64,000 bases of DNA, from assembly GCF_048569485.1 (NCBI RefSeq), contig NC_134354.1, positions 506,293,869-506,357,868 of the forward strand, read 5' to 3'. The notes beneath the pieces were generated by a model, which worked only from the letters and a program-made list of their open reading frames with translations, did no database searches and was not told where the DNA came from. Below, piece by piece: positions 57,008 to 64,000 of the stretch. The translations under genes and the position numbers were made by a program. Each line of letters opens with the position of its first letter. Position 1 is the first letter of the stretch. Source of the stretch: Anomaloglossus baeobatrachus. Taxonomy: Eukaryota > Chordata > Amphibia > Anura > Aromobatidae.

Positions 57008-58180
57008 CTGGAAAAAAAAACATATACCCAGTTAGTAGTCTTGGATTAAGGCAGCCAATCATTATAATAAGTTTACATCTGTATATGTACGCGTATAAAA
57101 TACATCACTGATCATACGTTCGCTGATTATGATGATTCAAAATCATTTGATGATCATATGTTGAGCTCTCTGGTACCTTTTAGTTGACTAATGAAAATTC
57201 CTACCCCTCTTTACTACATATGCATATATGATGATTTAACAAAGCATATAATATTATACCTAGAAACAGCCACTAGGGGGCAGCCAAGTTCTACAAGTTA
57301 ATTTGAATTTAACTAATAAAAAACGTATTGAACAATGGATGATAATATACAGTTATGCATAATGCCGAATAAACAATTTACAATAAAAAAAAAATACTAA
57401 GTTCAAGAATGTCAAAGCTGCAGATAACATTATTAAACAGTCTCCTAGTGACACTCATTAGACCCAAGCTGACATACAGTATACACAGTTTATAAGCAAA
57501 TATAGTGCATTTCACTAATGAAATATATCAGATGCATTGAATATTTATGAGATCTACAGTGAAATAATAAACACATAGTTACAATGCTTATAAAAAAATA
57601 TATATTTTTGTTAAATAAGTATAAAAAAAATCAAGTATACTGCTTAAGAACATTATCTTCCGGTCAACAGGAAATCTATAAAAGTCATGGCAATGGCAAG
57701 TATTTTTCCAATTAGGAGCCTGAAAGACAAACAGTGCTTCGTGGAGGTGTGTTACACAAGTATATAGGCACGCAGTGGAAATGGGGAGAAGAGAAGAGCC
57801 GAGGAGATCCGGTCATCAGGCGTAATTGCTTGCAGAAAATAAGGAGGAATGCAGTAAAGCTAAAGGGAGCAGATATAATGTTGGAGGATGAGGGTTGCAG
57901 ACCTTCACCATAGAAGGATAAAACAAGGATTGTTGTGACTGACAAGACCAAAAAAATGCTTTAATGTGGTACAAAAGGAATCTTTATATGTACAGTATGT
58001 ATAGAGATAGATAAGTATATGGATATTTATGGATAGATTAGGGGAAATAACCTGGTCAGCGGCACAGGGCCCTACAGGCAAAAGTGGCTAGCTGCTAAAA
58101 AACACTTGCCCCCTGCACACTGGTCAAAGTAATGGCTTGACAACAATAAACAATGGCAAAGCCTGTGTCTGCCCCTGATA
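57008..58180 (-). other. ARHGAP6: ARHGAP6 upstream intron, proximal part
   Basis: AT-rich intron sequence right of the 57007 acceptor. I see no further exon with splice sites and open frame, and no repeat border except the AT tract that follows. Confidence 0.6.
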
Positions 58181-58222
<42 letters not shown>

Positions 58223-58230
58223 ATATATTA
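58181..58230. repeat. (AT)n microsatellite
   Basis: About 45 bp of alternating AT at the left edge of a Tc1 element. A matching tract (60481-60528) flanks its right edge, so the element probably entered an existing (TA)n run. Confidence 0.9.
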
Positions 58231-58388
58231 CAGACCAAAGGTTTGGACACACCTTCTCATTCAAAGAGTTTTCTTTATTTTCATGACTCTGAAAATTGTA
58301 GATTCACATTGAAGGCATCAAAACTATGAATTAAAACATGTAGAATGAAATACTTCACAAAAAAGTGTGAAACAACTGAAAATATGTC

Positions 58389-59462
58389 TTATATTCTAGG
58401 TTCTTCAAAGTAGCCACCTTTTGCTTTCATTACTGCTTTGCACACTCTTGGCATTCTCTTGATGAGCTTCAAGAGGTAGTCACCGGAAATGGTATTCCAA
58501 CAGTCTTGAAGGAGTTCCCAGAGATGCTTAGCACTTGTTGGCCCTTTTGCCTTCACTCTGCAGTCCAGCTCACCCCAAACCATCTCGATTGGGTTCAGGT
58601 CTGGTGACTGTGGAGGCTAGGTCATCTGGCGTAGCACCCCATCACTCTCCTTCTTAGTCAAATAGCCCTTACACAGCCTGGAGGTGTGTTTGGGGTCATT
58701 GTCCTGTTAAAAAATAAATGATGGTACAACTAAACGCAAACTGGATGGAATAGCATGCCGCTGCAAGATGCTGTGGTAGCCATGCTGGTTCAGTATGCCT
58801 TCAATTTTGAATAAATCCCCAGCAGTGTCACCAGCAAAGCACCCCCACACCATCACACCTCCTCCTCCATGCTTCACGGTGGGAAGCAGCCATGTAGAGT
58901 CCACCCGTTCACCTATTCTACGTCGCACAAAGACACGGTGGTTGGATCCAAAGATCTCAAATTTGGACTCATCAGACCAAAGCACAGATTTCCACTGGTC
59001 TAATGTCCATTCCTTGTGTTCTTTAGCCCAAACAAGTCTCTTCTGCTTGTTGCCTGTCCTTAGCAATGGTTTCCTAGCAGCTATTTTACCATGAAGGTCT
59101 GCTGCACAAAGTCTCCTCTTAACAGTTGTTCTAGAGATGTGTCTGCTGCTAGAACTCTGTGTGGCATTTACCTGGTCTCTAATCTGAGCTGCTGTTAACC
59201 TGCGATTTCTGAGCCTGGTGACTCGGATAAACTTATCCTCCGCAGCAGAGGTGACCCTTGGTCTTCCTTTCCTGGGGCGGTCCTCATGTGAGCCAGTTTC
59301 TTTGTAGCATTTGATAGTTTTTGCCACTGCACTTGGGAACACTTTCAAAGTTTTCCCAATTTTTAACAGTCTATTCAGTAGGACTATTAGCTGTGTATCC
59401 ACCAGACTTCTGCACAACACAACTGATGGTCCCAACCCCATTTCTAAGGCAAGAAATCCCAC
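58389..59462 (-). pseudogene. Tc1 transposase, at least two stops
   Basis: Continuous frame on the minus strand. The DNA-binding region (SAVAKTIKCYKETGSHEDRP, RKGRPRVTSAAEDKF) is followed by D in WSDESKFEIFGSNH, then QDNDPKHTSR just after a TAA at 58709-58707, and E in PPQSPDLNPIEMVWGEL just after a TAG at about 58620 (TGG expected). The C-terminus is KRMPRVCKAVMKAKGGYFEE. No frameshift in the catalytic part. The usual start region is altered, so the listed N-terminus is not reliable. Confidence 0.88.
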
Positions 59463-59578
59463 TTATTAAACCTGACAGGGCATACCTGTGAAGTGAAAAC
59501 CATTTCCGGTGACTACCTCTTGAGGCTCATCAAAAGATTGCCAAGAGTATGCAAAGCACTAATCAAAGCAAAAGGTGG

Positions 59579-60289
59579 TGTAACGATGTGGGCCCCGAGT
59601 GTATGGGGTCCACACGCCAGGTATCGGGATTAATGCACACCGGAACAATTAGTCTCTTTAACAGACCATATGGTTTATTAATAGCTCAAATAAACCATAC
59701 TAGGTCACACAACAGAAAGATGTCAGTACTTGGCTTGATCCTCAAAGTCCAACACATAACATAAAGTCCACAGTGGAAGTTTAGGCAACTTCCCCACTCT
59801 CTGGCTCCTGCCAGCGTGCAGCTCTAGCCAAGGTTCCTTCCAGCACCCAGGGCTCTCTGCAGACCCCTGTCTGTCTCTCCTCCCAGAGAGATTCAGCCCT
59901 ACAGCCCTGGCCTGGCTGAACTCACCTCAGTCTTAACTCAGGCTCAATTTCAGAGCCTTGTGTTCAGCCTCCACACAGGCTGATACACCCAGAGCTCCCT
60001 GCTCTGCTCTCACTTGTTTCCAGCACACACACTGGAGGTCTAGAGCCAGTCTCTATCTAGACTGCCCTAGACACACTCCACCTAGGTTCAGAGACAGGAT
60101 TGCTTTAACCCCTGGAGCCACACCCACAGGTGGTAAGGAGTGTGTAATCAGCATCACACACCCTTCCATGGCTCTGCATGTAATGTAATCCTATGGAACC
60201 ACAGGTCCCAGCCAACTTCACATTGCAGAGCACCCATGCTTCTGCAAAACATACTGGCCCTTTGTATTACAGCCGGTTGATATGTCACA
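59579..60289. mobile_element. solo LTR (fossil)
   Basis: 711 bp with TGTAACGATG...TATGTCACA ends and a 4-bp GTGG duplication (59575-59578 and 60290-60293). Removing it rejoins Tc1 sequence as AAAGGTGGCTACTTTGAAGA. No internal region remains. Orientation is not certain. Younger than the Tc1 it sits in. Confidence 0.85.
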
Positions 60290-60480
60290 GTGGCTACTTT
60301 GAAGAACCTAAAATATAAGACATATTATCAGTTGTTTCACACTTTTTTTTAAGTATTTCATTTCACATGTGTTAATTCATAGTTTTGATGCCTTCAATGT
60401 GAATCTACAATTTTCAGAGTCATGAAAATAAAGAAAACTCTTTGAATGAGAAGGTGTGTCCAAACTTTTGATCTGTACTG

Positions 60481-60528
<48 letters not shown>
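60481..60528. repeat. (AT)n microsatellite
   Basis: Alternating TA between Tc1 elements C and E. Confidence 0.9.
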
Positions 60529-60530
<2 letters not shown>

Positions 60531-60699
60531 ACTAAATGAAAATGACTATATTGTGCTCAATTAGCTATTTTCACTCCCGGGTGTCGTGTGACTCATCAGT
60601 GTCACAAGGTCTGAGGTGTGAATGGGTAGCAGGTGTGTTGAATTTTGTATTATCTCTCACATACTCTCTCACACTGGTCACTGGACATTTGGAAGCTCA

Positions 60700-62100
60700 A
60701 CATGGTACCTCATGGCAAAGATTTCTGAGAGGAGCTGAAGAAAAAGAATTGTTGATTGGCAACACCCTGAAACTGAGATTGCAGCACTGTGGCCGACACC
60801 ATACAGCGATTTAACAAAACAGATTCCATTCAAAATAAACCTTGCTATGGTCTAAAGAAGATGACTGCACATGCTCATATCTAGAGGTTGTCTTTTCAAA
60901 ATAGGTGGATGAGTGCTGCCAGCATAGCTGCGGAAGTTAAAGGGGTGGTGGTCCAGTTTGGCGGTGCTCAGACTATACACTGCACACTGCATCAAATTGC
61001 TCTGTATAGCTATCATCTTAGAAGTAAGACTCTTCTAAAAATGATGCACAAGAAAGCCCACAATTTACTGAAGCCAAGCAGATTAATGACATGGATTACT
61101 GGGACCATGTCCTGTGATCTCATGAGATCAAGAAAAACTTATTTTGCTTCAGATGGTGTCAAGATTGTGTGGTGACAACCAGTTGAGGAGTACAAAGACA
61201 AGTGTGTCTTGCCTACAGTCAAGTATGGTGGTGGGAGTTTCACGGTTTGGGGCAGCACAAGTGCTGCCAGCTGTGGGGAGCTACAGTTGAGGGAACCATG
61301 AATGCCAACATGTACTGTGACATACTGAAGCAGAGCATGATCTCCTCCCTTTAAAAACTGGGCCGCAGGGTAGTATTCCAACTTGCTAAAGAAACTCAGG
61401 GTAAAGGTGCTGGACTGGCCAAGCATGCCTCCAGACCTAAACACAATAGAGCATCTCTGGGGAATCCTCAAACTGAAAATGGAGGATCATGAGGTCTCTA
61501 ACATCCACCAGAATTCACTTTTGGTCTCATCTGACATAGATTACTGGAGCCATGTCCTGGGGTCTGATGAACCCAAGATAAACCTATTTGGTTCAGATGG
61601 TGTCAAGCACGTGTGGTGTCAACCGGGTGAGGAGTACAAAGACAAGTGTGTCTTTCCTACAGTCAAGCATGATGGTGGGAGTGTCATGATTTGGGGATGT
61701 ATGAGTGTTGCCAGCTGTGGGGAGCTACAATTCATTGAGGAAACCATGAAAGCCAACATGTACTATGACTTACTAAAGCAGAGCATGATCCCCTCCATTT
61801 GTATTCCAACATAATAAGTACCCCAAATGCCTCCAAGAAAACGACTGCATTGCTAAAGAAAGTGAGGGTAAAGGTGCTGGACTGGCTAAGAATGTCTCCA
61901 GACCTAAACCCTATTCAGCATCTGTGGGGCATCCTCAAACAGAAGGTGGAGGAGAGCAAAGTCTCTAACATCCACAAGCTCCATTATGTCATCATGGAGG
62001 AGTGGAAGAGGATTCCAGTAGCTCCTGTGAAGCTCTATTGAACTGTTAAGGCAGTGCTTGAGAACAAAATATTGACACTTTGGGCACAATCTGTCAATTT
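60700..62100 (+). pseudogene. Tc1 transposase remains, tandem duplicated
   Basis: The N-terminal region is at 60710-61000 (HGKDF, PYSDLTK-like remnants, MSAASIAAEVKGVVVQFGGAQ). The catalytic half appears twice: first 61080-61500 (DGVKIVW, EEYKDKCVLPTVKYGGG, VLDWPSMPPDLNTIEHLWGIL), then again 61535-62040 (DYWSHVLGSDEPKINLFGSD, EEYKDKCVFPTVKHDGGSVM, DWLRMSPDLNPIQHLWGIL). The second copy keeps D in SDEPK but has Q for the third catalytic E (NPIQH). Stops and frameshifts occur in both. Confidence 0.82.
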
Positions 62101-62216
62101 TCACTTAAGAATGTACTCACTTTTCTTGCCAGCAGTTTAGACACTAATCGCTGTGTGTTATTTAGAGAGGACACCAAATTTACACTGTTATACAAGCTGT
62201 ACACTGATTACTTTAC

Positions 62217-62635
62217 TTCACGATGGGGTTCTGCGATTCAAATGTGTAATTGTAAGGAAATTACAACATGGATGGGGAGGGGGAGTGCAGGTACACCGGA
62301 CATCGGCCGTTTCGCACTGAGGCAGAGTGCTTCCACGGGTCCAAGTTGTTGGACCCGTGGAAGCACTCTGCCTCAGTGCGAAACAGCCGTTGTCCGGCAT
62401 ACCTGCACTCCCCCCTCCCCATATTGTAATTTCCTTACAATTACACATTAAAACTGCAGAACCCCATCGTGAAGTGCCGCCTTTCTTTCTTTTATGGATT
62501 CATTTGACTTCTCCTGCCATGCCGGCTGAGCACCACCGGGGACTGCTGGCAGTCTGTTTTTGAGCAGAACTGCGATCTGTGAGTAATTACCTGTGGCTGC
62601 AGTGCCCGGCTGTTTCTACTCACCTTTACTGACTT
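62217..62635. mobile_element. insertion carrying a 258-bp foldback
   Basis: Flanked by CTTTAC (62211-62216 and 62636-62641), a possible 6-bp duplication. Its first 258 bp (62217-62474) are almost perfectly palindromic: TTCACGATGGGGTTCTGC and GCACTGAGGCAGAGTGCTTC each meet their complement across a centre at about 62346. 62476-62635 is unpaired and noncoding. Both short frames on the two strands are arm artefacts. Confidence 0.8.
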
Positions 62636-62734
62636 CTTTACATTGTATTAAAATATCATATCTTTAGTATTGTCCCATGAAAAAGATATGATAAAATATT
62701 TACAAAAATATGAGGGGTGTATTTCTCACAGATC

Positions 62735-62945
62735 CATACACTTCTACTAGCCCTTGTCATCCGTGCTGACGCTGAAAAACGGACGTCTCCGTCTGGATCA
62801 CATGTACATACGGTCAGGTCAGTGTGAAAACACGGACAAAAATCAACAGAGTTTTCAATGAGTATGCGTGCAAACGTGTCTCCAGTCTGTGAAAACGGAC
62901 ACCACACGTACTGGAAACAAGGATGTGTGAATGGGGCTTTAATTA
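62735..62945. mobile_element. MITE-like segment
   Basis: Contains CGGACGTCTCCGTCTGGATC, GTGTGAAAACACGGAC and, at the right, GATGTGTGAATGGGGCTTTA, in the style of inverted-end MITEs (the reverse starts TAAAGCCCCATTCACACATC). The matching left end is absent. Confidence 0.45.
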
Positions 62946-63351
62946 GTACAATTGAAAAATGAACGATGTGGGGTAAATACAGAAATAGACTTGCGTTCTA
63001 AAGGTACAATTTTTATTAGGGTTATGTCCCTGACAAGGTGTGCTTAGTTTTGGCGCTCGTTTTGTGCTGACAGACTGCCAGTAGCTTTTAACATAACTAA
63101 AGAAAAACATATTAGCAAGTAAGGGTGCAGAATCTTTCCAATAGCATACCTTGAGATTCTGAAAGTACATTGAATTGCAAATTCATGTTCTAAGCAAGAA
63201 TCAAAGCAGCGGGATAATACTTGTAGAAAAGGGAGTGACAAGAATTTTACAAGCTGAATATATAAATTTTTTAATGAGTCCCACGGTGATTTTGAATGAT
63301 TTCTTCTGCCATTGTGGCTTTTTTTAGTAAATCTAATACAATAAGGCGGGC
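62946..63351 (-). other. ARHGAP6 intron sequence, nothing recognised
   Basis: AT-rich, unique-looking. Two short minus-strand frames (63170-62943 and 63241-63044) lack plausible splice borders. Confidence 0.5.
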
Positions 63352-63354
63352 TTT

Positions 63355-63925
63355 ACACGCTGCGACATCGCTACCGATATATCGTCTAGGTCACGTTGTT
63401 AGTGACGCACATCCGGCGGCGGTAGCGACATCGCAATGTGTAAATCCTAGGTGCGACGATGAACGAGCACAAAAGCGTAAAAAATCGCTGATATGTGTCA
63501 CGTTGTTTATTTCCATAATGTCGTTACTGCTGCAGGTACGATGTTGTTTGTTGTTCCTGCAGCACAACACATCGCTGTGTGTGACACCGCAGGAACGACA
63601 ATCATCCCCTTACCTGTGTCCTCCGGCTATGCGGAAGGAAAAAGGTTGGCGGGATGTTATGTCCCGCTCATCTCCTCCCCTCCGCTTCTATTGGCCAGCC
63701 GCTTAGTGTCGTCGCTGTGATGCTGAACGCACCTCCCCCTTGAAGGAGGGATTGTTTGGCCGTCACAGCGACGTCGCCGACCACGTATGTGCGTGTGAAG
63801 CTGCCGTAGCGATAATGTTCGCAACGACAGCAAGCACCAGATATCGCATGTACGACGGGGGTGGATGCTATCGCGCTCGACATCGCTAGCAATTGCTAGC
63901 GATGTCGCAGCGTGTAAAACACGGC
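63355..63925. mobile_element. Harbinger-like MITE, complete
   Basis: 571 bp flanked by TAA (63352-63354 and 63926-63928). Left GGCGGGCTTTACACGCTGCG; right in reverse GCCGTGTTTTACACGCTGCG. Shares the GTCACAGCGACGTCGCCG and GATGTTATGTCCCGCTCATC core region with its relatives. Confidence 0.9.
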
Positions 63926-63949
63926 TAAGTCTTAGTTTGTTTGGATATT

Positions 63950-64000
63950 AAAAGGATCTGTCACCAGGTTTTTGCCACCTAATCGAGAGTAGCATAATGT
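63950..64000 (+). repeat. start of a dispersed repeat, cut by window edge
   Basis: AAAGGATCTGTCACCAGGTT then TTTGCCACCTAATC matches, from memory, the 5' end of a very common anuran MITE. Only 50 bases are in view. Confidence 0.55.

Larger units (their letters stand above)
58231..60480 (-). mobile_element. Tc1-like element C, split by a solo LTR
   Basis: Right end in reverse CAGTACAGATCAAAAGTTTG; left end ACAGACCAAAGGTTTGGACA, with the first bases altered. Terminal repeats of about 190 bp share CACACCTTCTCATTCAAAGA. The transposase is on the minus strand. A solo LTR (59579-60289) lies near its 5' side. Without the LTR the element would be about 1.54 kb. Confidence 0.9.
60529..62730 (+). mobile_element. 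Tc1-like element E, truncated and internally duplicated
   Basis: A Tc1 family widespread in fish and frogs. The outer left terminal repeat is missing: sequence begins at TAAATGAAAATGACTATATT next to the AT tract. The right repeat is present (TTTTCACTTAAGAATGTACTC, 62098-62216 and 62641-62730) but split by a foldback insertion. The transposase is plus-strand and heavily decayed. Confidence 0.88.

Noticed and set aside
63044-63241. Possible tiny ARHGAP6 exon at about 63150-63160 (CTTTCAG then AATCTCAAG then GTATGC)
   Set aside because: Nine bases between chance splice-like motifs, with no supporting peptide memory; far below what can be claimed without RNA evidence.

Overview
This window looks like nuclear DNA of a vertebrate, almost certainly a frog (anuran). 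It contains the last three coding exons of one host gene, which I read as ARHGAP6, on the minus strand: 56754-57007, 48809-48892 and 44881-45569. A 3' UTR runs to about 44080. The three exons have clean GT/AG borders, matching phases and one unbroken frame of 341 residues that ends in the PDZ-ligand-like tail PETLV. The rest of the gene would lie right of the window. I found no other host gene. The frog call rests on repeat families I recognise from memory, not on a database search.

Almost everything else is repeat-derived. Layout: 1-3167 is the 5' part of an LTR retroelement on the minus strand (LTR 2057-3167, plus an internal reading frame with a cold-shock-like domain). 3168-4892 holds a 17-bp tandem array and unidentified repeats. 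From about 4893 to 24155 lies an old hAT/BED-finger transposon broken into at least six pieces by later insertions: a Tc1 element (7828-9470), a CR1 LINE (about 9869-13106) that itself holds a minisatellite-filled nonautonomous hAT (10203-12565), a TTAA-flanked element with 0.39-kb satellite units (13475-18139), a Kolobok-like element with about 54 copies of a 41-bp unit (18298-21856), and two MITEs flanked by TTA. Removing several of these at their target duplications restores the host element's reading frame, so their borders are well supported.

24156-30221 is a 6-kb hAT-like nonautonomous element holding a solo LTR, a CATC array, a tRNA-like segment and a 1.1-kb polypyrimidine tract. 30232-44080 is intergenic DNA with a SINE, tandem arrays, foldback MITEs and three Tc1 copies; the one at 36724-38373 has a transposase with a single in-frame stop.

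44080-64000 is the ARHGAP6 3' end. Its two complete introns (45570-48808 and 48893-56753) and the partial upstream intron (57008 to the right edge) are packed with insertions. These include a Tc1 inverted-duplicate foldback, a three-deep nest (50664-56541), a Tc1 split by a solo LTR, and a Tc1 with an internal tandem duplication. Nothing looks bacterial, and I see no CRISPR array, rRNA gene or intact tRNA gene. The many long repetitive reading frames come from tandem repeats whose periods are multiples of three or that lack stops.
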